DNA of 50,585 bases, taken from Gammaproteobacteria bacterium (GTDB lineage: Bacteria; Pseudomonadota; Gammaproteobacteria; Steroidobacterales; Steroidobacteraceae). Numbering within the stretch: the stretch's first letter is position 1; every line of letters starts with the position of its first letter. Under the pieces are notes generated by a model. That model was given only the letters and a program-made list of their open reading frames with translations. It made no database searches and was not told the DNA's origin. Made by a program: the position numbers and the translations under genes. Shown piece after piece: positions 1-8,130 of the stretch. The DNA lies in contig PMMB01000273.1 of NCBI GenBank assembly GCA_003165495.1, forward strand, positions 1-50,585, given 5' to 3'.

Positions 1-629
1 ATCATGGTCAGTTCAAGATGTGTCGCGGGGTTGTCAACCGGGATACGCGCATTCTCCGCCAGCAACACCATCGTGAACGCCACGGCGGTAAAGGCGAGAC
101 TTGGATTGAGCGCGAAGGCCTGTGCAGACAGGCGTTCCGCGATCATCGGCAGCGCTGTGGTTGCGCACTGCAGCGAAAAGACAAAGATCACCACCAACAG
201 TGCGGGCTCGGCGAGAAAGCCGATCATCATCTCGCGGCGTGCGCCGAGCGTGCCGAAGGGCGTACCTATATCCATCGCAGCCAGGGACACAAACACGCGC
301 GCAGTCGCGAGCAGGCCGATCAGCGCGATCGCATCCGCGGCTCGCGTGAATGGCAAACGTGTTGCAATCGAGGGAATCATGGCGGCGGCAGTCACCATGG
401 CGCCGAATACCACGTACGGGGCAAGACGGAATAGTCGCGAAGCGTTCTCCGCTATCACCGCGTCTTTATGAAAAAGTTTCCGGATTCCGCGGTACGGCTG
501 CAAAATACTGGGGGCGGATTTGTTCTGTAACCACGCTCGGCATTGATTCACCCAGCCGATGAACACGGGCGCCGCGGCCACCGCCAATGCGATTCCCATC
601 AATTGCACAATCCAGTCGAATACGTTCAT
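1..629 (-). CDS. hyfC: HyfC/NuoH-like membrane subunit of a hydrogenase-4-type complex, 3' end outside window
   Basis: Reading the minus strand from the ATG at 629 gives an uninterrupted hydrophobic protein running off the window edge (about 209 residues visible). It resembles the HyfC/HycD/NuoH (complex I subunit 1) family: a first membrane helix, a short basic loop, then further helices, and near the visible end the acidic-helix motif ENARIPVDNPATHLELTM that is characteristic of this family. In the family this subunit anchors the peripheral arm and contributes to ion translocation in the inner membrane. Its ATG overlaps the stop of hyfB (ATGA at 626-629), so the two are almost certainly translationally coupled. 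The hydrogenase or other catalytic subunits would lie beyond position 1, so the identity of the whole complex cannot be fixed here. Confidence 0.85.
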   Translation of the reverse strand, partial: MNVFDWIVQLMGIALAVAAAPVFIGWVNQCRAWLQNKSAPSILQPYRGIRKLFHKDAVIAENASRLFRLAPYVVFGAMVTAAAMIPSIATRLPFTRAADAIALIGLLATARVFVSLAAMDIGTPFGTLGARREMMIGFLAEPALLVVIFVFSLQCATTALPMIAERLSAQAFALNPSLAFTAVAFTMVLLAENARIPVDNPATHLELTM

Positions 630-2632
630 AGCATGAGCGCCAGCAAGACGACCAGCGTGACGAAGCTATAAAGTAAATAAGTCGAAATGCGACCTTGCTG
701 CAGCCAAGCCACCTTATCTGCAACTTTATGAACGAGCGCACCCAGAGGCTGATACAGAGCGCGCCAGATGCGATCGCCAATTTCCAAACGATACTTGGGT
801 TTACTGTCGAAGGGGCTGGGCAGTTCCCGAACGATGGCGAAGAGGGGTTGAAACAGGTGTCGAATCGGTTGACCGAATCCTTCCGCCGTGTCTTGCATAC
901 GGCTATTGAGGCCGCCAAAACCGCAATCCCAAGCTGCGCCCTTACGGATGCGCTGGTGATAAAAGAATCGCACATTAATGATGGCCAACATCACGACAAC
1001 TACGATGACTGCAAAGAACACCAGCGGTGCGTAGGACGACTGTCGCTCCGGGATAGGCACGAGTAGCCACCATGGCGCATCGCTTGCCGGCAGTCCACCC
1101 AACCCTAGCTGCCGGGTGACGACGCTGAACAATGCAATCACATTGGTTGGAAGGAAGCCTAAGAGGACGCAGCCGAGCGCAAGCCAGCTGAGTCCGATGC
1201 GTTCCGCAAATCCGGCATCGTGCGCACGTTGAAGGGCGGGCTCCCTCGGCTGCCCTAGAAAAATGACGCCGAAGAATTTGACCATGACATAGCCGGCAAG
1301 TGCAGCGGCAAGCGCGATCAATGCAGCACCCAGCGGCAGCAGCATATTGATAAACGGGTGCGGCACCTTGTACGCGAATAGGAAGGACTGGAGTAATAAC
1401 CATTCCGACACGAATCCATTTAAAGGCGGCAGTCCAGCAATGGCCAGCACACCGACGAGCGTCAGCCACGCAACCCAGGGCATTCGATGAATGAGGCCCC
1501 CCAGGTGCCCAAGGTTGCGCTCCCCGGTTGCGTGCAATACCGCGCCTGTGCCCAAGAACAACAGGCTTTTCATGAACGCATGATTCATTGCGTGATACAT
1601 GACGGCAATCAACGTAAGTGCCGCCGCGGCGCGCATGTTCACGCCCGCGAATACGATCGCCAATCCGAGGCCGGTAAATAGGATCCCGATGTTTTCGATG
1701 GAGGAATAGGCAAGCAGACGTTTCATATCCGTCTGTGCAGCCGCGAAGACGACCCCGTACAGCGCGCTGAAGAGCCCGAGAGAGAGCGGCACCAGCCCCC
1801 ACCACCATATCGGTTGACCCAGTAGATCGAAACTTACGCGAATCATTCCATACAACGCCGTCTTGAGCATGACGCCGCTCATCAGCGCAGAAACAGGAGA
1901 AGGCGCGGCGGGATGCGCTTCCGGCAGCCACACATGCAGCGGTACCAGGCCCGCCTTGCCGCCAAAGCCAATCAGCGCGAGACAGAACGCGATTGTGGCC
2001 CAATGGGGAGCGAGATGCGCGGCACGCATGGCGTCGAACGTGAAATGCCAGCTACCGCCCTGAAGAATGCCAAAGCTCAGCAGGATGGCGATCGCGCCGA
2101 GGTGGGCGATCAACAGGTAAAGAAATCCGGCCTGACGAATTTCAGGAATGCGATGTTGCGTGGTGACCAGAAAGTAAGACGACAGAGCCATGGTCTCCCA
2201 CGCCAACATGAATGCATATGCGTCATCGGCGAGCAGAACGAAACCCATGCTGGCGAGAAACAAATGGTATTGCAGACATAGGAGCCCGGGCGCCGTGCCT
2301 TCACCCTGCCGGAAGTAGCCTGCCGCAAAAATCGAAATACCAGCGGATGCGGCTCCGAGCAAAAACAAAAATACGCTTGATAATGCGTCGAGACGCAGAT
2401 GAACAGGTAAATCCGGCAGCCCGATCGGCAGTACGATCTGTTCGGTGGGGTGACCAAGATTTGTCAACGCGACAACTGCCAACGCGACGCTCAAAAGCGC
2501 ACTCAACGGAAACAGCGTCCGCCCCACGAAAGCGATACTCAGCGGTCGCACCAGCCCTACAAGGCCAACCGTGCACCAGGCAGTCAGCAGCAGCAAAGAT
2601 AGCGTCAAGGGCGAATTGAAACCATAGCTCAC
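626..2632 (-). CDS. hyfB: HyfB/NuoL-like proton-translocating membrane subunit
   Basis: A 668-residue, very hydrophobic protein with about 14-16 predicted membrane segments, the usual length of HyfB. The proton-antiporter core (Proton_antipo_M family) is seen around residues 130-400, including the lysine-bearing stretch FGGKAGLVPLHVWLPEAHP and the later TDMKRLLAYSSIENIG segment typical of NuoL/MrpA/HyfB proteins. The C-terminal part carries an extended charged region followed by a last helix. It is expected to pump ions in the inner membrane as part of a hydrogenase-4-like or related complex. The start is GTG at 2632 with a GGGGG tract about 10 bases upstream. It is the first gene of the visible operon and its stop overlaps hyfC. 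A related carbon-uptake or Mrp-like subunit is a less likely alternative because the downstream HyfC fits hydrogenase-4 order. Confidence 0.88.
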   Translation of the reverse strand: MSYGFNSPLTLSLLLLTAWCTVGLVGLVRPLSIAFVGRTLFPLSALLSVALAVVALTNLGHPTEQIVLPIGLPDLPVHLRLDALSSVFLFLLGAASAGISIFAAGYFRQGEGTAPGLLCLQYHLFLASMGFVLLADDAYAFMLAWETMALSSYFLVTTQHRIPEIRQAGFLYLLIAHLGAIAILLSFGILQGGSWHFTFDAMRAAHLAPHWATIAFCLALIGFGGKAGLVPLHVWLPEAHPAAPSPVSALMSGVMLKTALYGMIRVSFDLLGQPIWWWGLVPLSLGLFSALYGVVFAAAQTDMKRLLAYSSIENIGILFTGLGLAIVFAGVNMRAAAALTLIAVMYHAMNHAFMKSLLFLGTGAVLHATGERNLGHLGGLIHRMPWVAWLTLVGVLAIAGLPPLNGFVSEWLLLQSFLFAYKVPHPFINMLLPLGAALIALAAALAGYVMVKFFGVIFLGQPREPALQRAHDAGFAERIGLSWLALGCVLLGFLPTNVIALFSVVTRQLGLGGLPASDAPWWLLVPIPERQSSYAPLVFFAVIVVVVMLAIINVRFFYHQRIRKGAAWDCGFGGLNSRMQDTAEGFGQPIRHLFQPLFAIVRELPSPFDSKPKYRLEIGDRIWRALYQPLGALVHKVADKVAWLQQGRISTYLLYSFVTLVVLLALML

Positions 2633-2715
2633 AAGGCATCGACCCCCAAAAGCCGGGAACAGTCGTTGACTGCGTAGAGCAGCCGAACACAGCCATTTGC
2701 GGCTATGGGTGTTTT

Positions 2716-2745
2716 ATTATAATGTCCTGCACATTCACCTGTCAC
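2716..2745 (-). promoter_or_regulatory. putative sigma70 promoter for hyfBC
   Basis: On the minus strand a GTGACA hexamer (2740-2745, five of six matches to TTGACA) lies 18 bases from a perfect TATAAT (2716-2721), about 85 bases before the hyfB start. The -10 sits in the palindrome ATTATAAT (2716-2723), so a TATAAT also reads on the plus strand toward the small gene at 2762, with a weaker -35 (TTGCGG, 2697-2702, 15-base spacer). Seen by eye only; no transcription data. Confidence 0.4.
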
Positions 2746-2761
2746 CTGATGTGAGTCCTAC

Positions 2762-2980
2762 TTGGCCATCGAAGATCGCACCGCCCGACTTACCATTTTG
2801 ATTGACCCGCGCAAGAAGGAACTGTTTGAGCAGCTGTGTGCGGAGGAGGACGCGACGCCTTCACAGGTGGTGCGTCGCTTAATCAGACGTTACATCGAAG
2901 AACGCATTGGTAAGCCATGGGTACCAACAGAAGACCGCCCCGACGCTGCGCGTCGTCGCATTACCGCTCGCCGAGCCTAG
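2762..2980 (+). CDS. small ribbon-helix-helix (CopG/Arc-type) DNA-binding protein
   Basis: A 72-residue protein whose first half fits the ribbon-helix-helix fold: a short beta strand (ARLTILID) followed by two helices with the pattern ELFEQLCAEEDATPSQVVRRL and a basic C-terminal tail. Such proteins are small repressors or antitoxins that dimerise on operator DNA. No toxin gene is adjacent, so it is more likely a free regulator, possibly of the divergent hyf operon, which starts 130 bases away. The only start in frame near the domain is TTG at 2762, preceded by GTGAG. Its last 20 bases overlap the end of the convergent rhodanese gene. Confidence 0.6.
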   Translation: MAIEDRTARLTILIDPRKKELFEQLCAEEDATPSQVVRRLIRRYIEERIGKPWVPTEDRPDAARRRITARRA

Positions 2981-3323
2981 GCTCGAACGCGCTGTCGGCA
3001 ATCACGGGTAGGCCCGCTGCTTTCCAGGCTGCTATGCCGCCCCCCATGTGAGCGGCATTAACCTGGCCTGCAGCGAGACGCCGCTCCGCTGCCACAAGCG
3101 ATCGCTTTCCGCTCCCGCAGTGAAAGACGATTCGCCGCGATCCATCGTCAGGCAGAGCGGTGGCGTCGAATGTCGAGAGCGGATAGAGAAGCGCCCCAGG
3201 AATGCGCTCTGACGCATACTCTGAGGGCTCGCGAACATCGATGAGGAGTAATTTACCGGCATTTAGAAGGCGTGCAACCTCAGCGGCATCCAGGGTTTCT
3301 ATCGGTGTCACATGCGTGGTCAT
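2961..3323 (-). CDS. single-domain rhodanese-like sulfurtransferase
   Basis: A 120-residue single rhodanese domain. The hallmarks are LLIDVREPSEYASERIPGA near the N-terminus and the active-site loop HCGSGKRS, where the cysteine would carry the persulfide. Single-domain rhodaneses move sulfane sulfur from thiosulfate or polysulfide to acceptors in the cytoplasm; the in vivo partner cannot be read from sequence. The ATG at 3323 is chosen because AGGAGG lies seven bases upstream; the longer open frame to 3398 reads back through the UspA relic and is not supported. The 3' end overlaps the convergent ribbon-helix-helix gene by 20 bases. Confidence 0.85.
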   Translation of the reverse strand: MTTHVTPIETLDAAEVARLLNAGKLLLIDVREPSEYASERIPGALLYPLSTFDATALPDDGSRRIVFHCGSGKRSLVAAERRLAAGQVNAAHMGGGIAAWKAAGLPVIADSAFEPRLGER

Positions 3324-3344
3324 TTGGGGCCTCCTTTTTCTCAA

Positions 3345-3456
3345 CGCGACGACAACATCGATGTAACAGCACTCGTCATCAGCGGCGATCCGCTGCATGA
3401 GTTGCGACTCGCTCGTGGTTAAATCGCCGGACTTCGCGCAGAATCTTACATTCTAG
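3345..3456 (+). pseudogene. relic of a double-domain universal stress protein gene
   Basis: Two pieces of a UspA gene are fused here. The first (from 3345) reads RDDNIDVTALVISGDPLHE and matches RDDGIDVTTQIISGDPLHE of the intact UspA at 42446-43381. The second (about 3402-3456) reads LVVKSPDFAQNLTF then a stop, matching the last residues of the same protein. Roughly 195 codons between the two pieces are missing and the frames differ across the join, so no product is made. The relic sits just before the alcohol dehydrogenase, exactly where an intact UspA sits before the ADH relic at 43392. Confidence 0.8.
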
Positions 3457-3483
3457 GGGGTTTTGTTCAAAGGGTGTCGTTCG

Positions 3484-4470
3484 ATGCATGCGATGGTATT
3501 ACGTGCTCGAGGAGCACCGTTAATTCTGGAGGAGAGGCCAGATCCTGTACCCGGGGCTGGCGAGATTCGGATTCGTGTCGAGGCCTGCGCCGTCTGCCGG
3601 ACGGATTTGCACGTCATTGACGGCGAATTACCCAATATCCACTATCCCATCGTTCCCGGGCACGAAATCGTAGGCGTTGTGGAGGCTCTCGGCCCCGGCT
3701 CCCGCATCTTGTCGATTGGGCAGCGCGTGGGGATACCTTGGTTGGGAAAGACCTGCGGGCATTGCGAATACTGCATTTCTAATCGCGAGAATCTCTGCGA
3801 TGTGCCGATCTTTACCGGATATAACCGGGACGGCGGCTTTGCCACGCATGTCGTTGCGGACGCCGCCTTTGCAATTCCGATGGATGCATTTGCTGATCCG
3901 GTTGCGGCGGCACCGCTGCTCTGCGCCGGTTTGATCGGCTGGCGCTCGCTGGTTGCCGCGGGAGAAGGCAAAACGATCGGTTTGTATGGTTTTGGCGCCG
4001 CCGCACATATCATTACGCAAGTGTGCCGGTGGCAGGGACGCGAGGTTTTTGCATTCACGCGCGCGGGTGATCTGGCAGCACAGGCCTTTGCGCGTTCTCT
4101 CGGGGCTATGTGGGCGAGCGCCTCCGAGGACACGCCACCCAAACTTTTGGATGCTGCCATTATCTTTGCGCCCGTGGGCGAGTTGATCCCGGCGGCACTC
4201 AAAGCCGTGAAGAAAGGCGGAAGAGTTGTGTGCGGTGGCATTTACATGAGCGATATTCCGTCATTCCCTTACAATATCTTGTGGGAAGAACGTCAGCTCG
4301 TCTCGGTGGCCAACCTTACTCGGCACGACGCGGCTACGTTCTTGCCGCTGGCGCAAAAGGCCAAGATACAGACATCGACGACACGATATCCGCTGCAATC
4401 CGCGAATAATGCGGTGAGCGACCTGCGCAACGGTCGTATTCAAGGGGCGGCCGTTCTCATAGCAACGTGA
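3484..4470 (+). CDS. zinc-dependent alcohol dehydrogenase (MDR family)
   Basis: A 328-residue medium-chain dehydrogenase. The catalytic zinc ligands are visible as Cys in CAVCRTDLH (about residue 38) and His in PGHEIVG (about 60). The structural zinc cysteines lie in CGHCEYC plus the later LCDVP (about 91-105). A Rossmann glycine motif GFGAAAH follows near 180. It should interconvert alcohol and aldehyde with NAD(P)H in the cytoplasm. ATG at 3484 is preferred over TTG 3463 because AAAGGG precedes it and the family starts near here. Its TGA overlaps the GTG of the next gene (GTGA), suggesting an operon. With the PduL-type enzyme nearby it may belong to a fermentative acetyl/ethanol branch (inference). 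A truncated paralogue lies at 43392-43667. Confidence 0.9.
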   Translation: MHAMVLRARGAPLILEERPDPVPGAGEIRIRVEACAVCRTDLHVIDGELPNIHYPIVPGHEIVGVVEALGPGSRILSIGQRVGIPWLGKTCGHCEYCISNRENLCDVPIFTGYNRDGGFATHVVADAAFAIPMDAFADPVAAAPLLCAGLIGWRSLVAAGEGKTIGLYGFGAAAHIITQVCRWQGREVFAFTRAGDLAAQAFARSLGAMWASASEDTPPKLLDAAIIFAPVGELIPAALKAVKKGGRVVCGGIYMSDIPSFPYNILWEERQLVSVANLTRHDAATFLPLAQKAKIQTSTTRYPLQSANNAVSDLRNGRIQGAAVLIAT

Positions 4471-5801
4471 AGCAAGTAAAGCGTAGGCATCTCTCCCAAA
4501 GCAGCGTCAATGGACCGCGACGTAAGACCATGCTCTGGAATTTTTGGACCCGCTTGAAAGAGCATCCCTTGGCGCGGGTGGGACCCGGTCTCATCACCGG
4601 TGTCGCAGACGACGATCCGAGCGGCATCGCCACTTACTCCCAGGCGGGCGCACAATTCGGGCTCAACATGTTGTGGACGATGCCGCTGGCTCTGCCCCTG
4701 ATGGTCGCGCTCCAGTACATGTGTGCATCGATCGGTCGGGTCACCGGGAAAGGGCTTGCCGCCAACATAAAGGACGCGTTCCCGCCCATTGTCATCAAGG
4801 CGGTCGTGTTATTGCTGCTGATCGCCAACACGCTGAACATTGCCGCGGACGTCGCCGCGATGGGAGAGGTCGCAGAACTGGTCACTGGGTTCAAGCGCCA
4901 TCTCATGACGGCGTTTTTCGTGATCGGAACGCTGCTGTTGCAGCTATTCATCCCGTATCATCGTTACGTACGTATTTTGAAGTGGCTGACCCTCAGCTTG
5001 CTGGCCTACGGCGCCGTATTGTTCACGGTTCACGTCCCCTGGGGCCAGGTGGCGCTGCGTACGATCTGGCCCGACTTCACGCCCAATGCGACTGCCGCTG
5101 CGGTCGTGGTCGGCGTCTTCGGCACCACTATCAGTCCCTACTTATTTTTCTGGCAGGCGTCCGAAGAGGTTGAGGACATGCAGGCAGGACAAGGAACTGC
5201 GCCGCTCGCGAGCGATCCGCGTGCGGCAGGAACAGAACTGCGCCGCATTCGATGGGATACTTGGAGCGGCATGTTTTACTCCAACCTCACGGCGTACTTC
5301 ATTATCCTGGCGACGGCGGTCACACTCCACACTGCGGGAATTACCGACATCAATACGGCGGCGCAGGCGGCCAGTGCACTTCGTCCACTGGCGGGCGACT
5401 TTGCGTTCATCCTCTTCGCTTTAGGGATTCTTGGCGTAGGCCTGATCGGCGTGCCGGTTCTCGCGGGCTCGGGCGCTTACGCGTTTGCCGAAGCCATGGG
5501 TTGGAGCTCGGGTCTCGAACGCAAGGTGACCGACGCTCGAGGCTTCTACGGCGTCATTGCGGTCAGTGTGCTTGCCGGGCTCGCCATCCAGTACTTGCCG
5601 ATCAGTCCTATGAAGGCCTTATTCTGGAGCGCGGTCATCAATGGGATCGTCGCGGTGCCCCTCATGGTGGTGATCATCCTGCTGGTCTCGAAGAAGTCGG
5701 TCATGGGCGCTTTCACCGCGAGCCGGCCGTTCATCATTCTCGGGTGGATCGCAACCGCGGTCATGGGTGCGGCGGCGGTGTGGATGTTCATTCCCGGCTA
5801 G
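4467..5801 (+). CDS. NRAMP-related divalent metal transporter
   Basis: A 444-residue inner-membrane protein with about 11 hydrophobic segments, typical of the NRAMP family. The first-helix metal motif is DPSGIATYS rather than the canonical DPGN, and the sixth-helix region reads TTISPYLFFWQ where classical MntH has MPHN. The substrate therefore cannot be assumed to be Mn2+/Fe2+; Mg2+ or another ion is possible, and the neighbourhood holds other Mg2+-linked transporters. GTG 4467 overlaps the ADH stop and implies coupling; the alternative ATG at 4530 would remove 21 basic, poorly conserved residues. The last 183 bases are antisense to the 3' end of the PduL-like frame. Confidence 0.85.
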   Translation: MKQVKRRHLSQSSVNGPRRKTMLWNFWTRLKEHPLARVGPGLITGVADDDPSGIATYSQAGAQFGLNMLWTMPLALPLMVALQYMCASIGRVTGKGLAANIKDAFPPIVIKAVVLLLLIANTLNIAADVAAMGEVAELVTGFKRHLMTAFFVIGTLLLQLFIPYHRYVRILKWLTLSLLAYGAVLFTVHVPWGQVALRTIWPDFTPNATAAAVVVGVFGTTISPYLFFWQASEEVEDMQAGQGTAPLASDPRAAGTELRRIRWDTWSGMFYSNLTAYFIILATAVTLHTAGITDINTAAQAASALRPLAGDFAFILFALGILGVGLIGVPVLAGSGAYAFAEAMGWSSGLERKVTDARGFYGVIAVSVLAGLAIQYLPISPMKALFWSAVINGIVAVPLMVVIILLVSKKSVMGAFTASRPFIILGWIATAVMGAAAVWMFIPG

Positions 5802-6479
5802 GCTCTGAGGCGCGGCGTGCGCGCTCGGCAGGGCCGCGTTTGCTCCCAGGTCGAGCTCGGTCAGCAACACGTCCTCTCCAGAGTGCAACCCAGCCGCATT
5901 GCCTTCGTCGGCGTCGAGATGCAACTCAAGTCGATATTCGGGCGAGACTCGCACGACGACGTCGCCGAATACCACCCTGCGATGGTTGGTAACAACGGCG
6001 ACGGCTACCGAATCCTGGTCCTTTAGTCCAAGCACGTCAGCGTCGGCGGGGGTCATGTGGATGTGGCGCAACGCGCAGATCACGCCGCACGCGAGCGTCA
6101 CGCAGCCCGCAGGGCCTTCGATGGCAATACCCGGCGTATCGGCAAGATCCCCCGATTCACGTACTGGTGCATCGATTCCCAGCATTATTTCATCCGTGCG
6201 CGATAGCTCTACCTGATCTTCCAATCGGGGCGGACCGACGATACGAACATGGCTTAGATGACCTCGCGGCCCAACCAGTGTCACGGTTTCCTCCGCGGCG
6301 TATTGTCCAGGTTGCATCAGCGACGAATGAACACGTAGAGAGTAGCCAGGCCCGAAAAGTCGGTCGATCGACCCTTGCGTCAAGTGCACGTGCCGGGCGG
6401 AAATGGCCACGGGAATCTGCGCCAGCCCAGGATGCAGGCGATTCGCTGCGCGTGATGCGTACTTGTTTTCGGATGTCAC
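5619..6479 (-). CDS. pduL: PduL-type phosphate acyltransferase with antisense-derived C-terminal tail
   Basis: Residues 20-200 fit the PduL phosphotransacylase family, which converts acyl-CoA (propionyl or acetyl) and phosphate to acyl phosphate. The zinc histidines appear in SARHVHL (about 30-32), RHIHM (about 139-141) and LELHLDADEGNA (about 187), with the PGQYAAEETV stretch between. Family members are about 210 residues long; here the frame runs to 286. From about residue 226 the tail is read antisense to the NRAMP-related gene and is rich in His, Asp and Arg, so it looks like read-through after loss of an ancestral stop. The start is GTG with no clear ribosome-binding site. No acetate kinase gene is in the window. 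Confidence 0.85.
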   Translation of the reverse strand: MTSENKYASRAANRLHPGLAQIPVAISARHVHLTQGSIDRLFGPGYSLRVHSSLMQPGQYAAEETVTLVGPRGHLSHVRIVGPPRLEDQVELSRTDEIMLGIDAPVRESGDLADTPGIAIEGPAGCVTLACGVICALRHIHMTPADADVLGLKDQDSVAVAVVTNHRRVVFGDVVVRVSPEYRLELHLDADEGNAAGLHSGEDVLLTELDLGANAALPSAHAAPQSLAGNEHPHRRRTHDRGCDPPENDERPARGESAHDRLLRDQQDDHHHEGHRDDPIDDRAPE

Positions 6480-6576
6480 AATGTTACGTTACGCGACGCC
6501 GACAGGCTGGCTCGCGCTGCTCGAACTCTCTCGCGACTCGTGAAGCAATTATCCAGATGGCGGTTTGTATGACCCA

Positions 6577-8130
6577 TTATTGTTCTTTCGGCGCACCGGC
6601 ACCAAGGTCGCCTCGCTCGACGTTCCACCACCCGCCGCCGAGGGCCGCAAATAGAGCAACCGTATCCTGATAGCGGACGGCGATCGCTTGAATGTCGGCG
6701 ATGGTCGCTAGGTGGTATTGCGTATCGGCGTTCAAGACGTCGAGATAAGTCGCAAGCCCTGCCTGGTAGTTGGCCTGAATCAGGTGTAGCGCTTGATCTG
6801 CGGCTGCGAGCGATTCATCCTCGGCGAGCAGTGATCGGGCGTCGTGATCGAGCGCACGAAGGGAGTCAGCGACTTGTTCAAAGGCGCCCAGCACGGTCTG
6901 ACGATATAACGCCATCGCCTGCCGATAATTCTCGAGCGCTGCTTTGCGCCTGAACCAGAGTGTTCCGCCTTCGAACAGCGGCGCCGTGGCGTCGGCGCCG
7001 ATGCTCCACGCTTTGCCATTGGCCGGAAACAGCATACTGGTCGAATTGCTCGCGGCCTGAAGGCCACCATTCAGCGTCACGCTGGGTAGCAGCGCGGCGG
7101 TGGCCACACCAATGTTGGCGCTGGCCGCATGAGCCGCCGCCTCCGCGGCAAGGATGTCCGGCCGTTGGCGAACGAGTGCAGACGGCAAACTGACCGGTAG
7201 GTCGTTTGGCAACGTGAGATCTCTCAAACTCACGTCGGGCGCCCTCCATTCGGCCGGCACATGGCCCGTCAGAGCTGTTAGCAAATGACCGCTTTGCGTG
7301 GACTTCTGTTCGAGTTGCGGAATCGTCGCTTCGTAGGAGGCAAGCTGGCTGCGCAAACTCAAGACGGTCGAATACGGCACCGTCCCGGCTTGCGCCTGGA
7401 TTTCAGCGAGCTGAACTTGCTCTTTTTGGAGTTCGATGAGCTGTTTGGTGGCATCGACTTCGGCGCGATAAGCGGCCCGGGCGATGACCGTGTTGACGAT
7501 ATTGCCTGTGAGCGCGAGATAAGCCGCCAGTTCGTTGGCGTGGGCCACATCCACCTCAGCGTGTAACCCTTCGACGAGGCGCCGCTGACCGCCAAAGACG
7601 TCCAAGGCGTAGCTGACACTCGTCGATAAGGTGAACAGATTGAATACGGTCCCTGGCACTTTCTCCCCAATGTTGGCAGAGGTGTACCGCTCGCGCGCGA
7701 CTCCGATATCGGCGTCGACTGCCGGATCGAAAATGCCATATCCGCTGCGCAAGTTATCTTGGCTCGCTTTAAGGGTCGCTTGCACCGCGTCGAGACCGGG
7801 GTTATTGGCGATCGCCTCGGTAATGATTGCGTCGAGCTTCGATGACTGGAACAGGTGCCACCATTCGGCCGTGACCGCCTTTCCCAATTCGAATCGCTGC
7901 ACGCTGCCCTCAACGGAAACGGTCTCGGTGGATTCCGTGCCGTGCGAATACTGCGTCACGTGCGGCGCATCAGGGCGATGAAAATTCGGGCCCACTGCAC
8001 AGCCGCACACGAGAAGTAGCACGGCGATGCCGCCGACAAACGTGCGCCAAGACCCCTGCAGCGCGTGTACTCGCGCCGCCATTCGCCGCCGTGCGGCTTT
8101 GAGCTGCCTACTTAGCGCTAACATAGACAT
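6577..8130 (-). CDS. NodT-family outer-membrane efflux lipoprotein (TolC-like)
   Basis: A 517-residue outer-membrane factor. An N-terminal hydrophobic stretch ends in the lipobox-like VCGC (Cys about 44), followed by AVGPNFHRPDAP, a signature of the NodT/OprM lipoprotein group. Two repeated coiled-coil OEP domains follow, with LVRQRPDILAAEA near residue 325 marking the second repeat. The protein would form the trimeric outer-membrane channel of the efflux system encoded just upstream. Its start overlaps the adaptor gene by 23 bases. A start at the internal Met 17 is possible and would shorten the leader. Confidence 0.92.
   Translation of the reverse strand: MSMLALSRQLKAARRRMAARVHALQGSWRTFVGGIAVLLLVCGCAVGPNFHRPDAPHVTQYSHGTESTETVSVEGSVQRFELGKAVTAEWWHLFQSSKLDAIITEAIANNPGLDAVQATLKASQDNLRSGYGIFDPAVDADIGVARERYTSANIGEKVPGTVFNLFTLSTSVSYALDVFGGQRRLVEGLHAEVDVAHANELAAYLALTGNIVNTVIARAAYRAEVDATKQLIELQKEQVQLAEIQAQAGTVPYSTVLSLRSQLASYEATIPQLEQKSTQSGHLLTALTGHVPAEWRAPDVSLRDLTLPNDLPVSLPSALVRQRPDILAAEAAAHAASANIGVATAALLPSVTLNGGLQAASNSTSMLFPANGKAWSIGADATAPLFEGGTLWFRRKAALENYRQAMALYRQTVLGAFEQVADSLRALDHDARSLLAEDESLAAADQALHLIQANYQAGLATYLDVLNADTQYHLATIADIQAIAVRYQDTVALFAALGGGWWNVERGDLGAGAPKEQ

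Noticed and set aside
4..471. 155-codon open frame on the plus strand
   Set aside because: Antisense to hyfC, whose conserved motifs decide the coding strand.
975..2003. 342-codon open frame on the minus strand
   Set aside because: Lies within hyfB in another frame; Arg/Cys-rich and without domain pattern.
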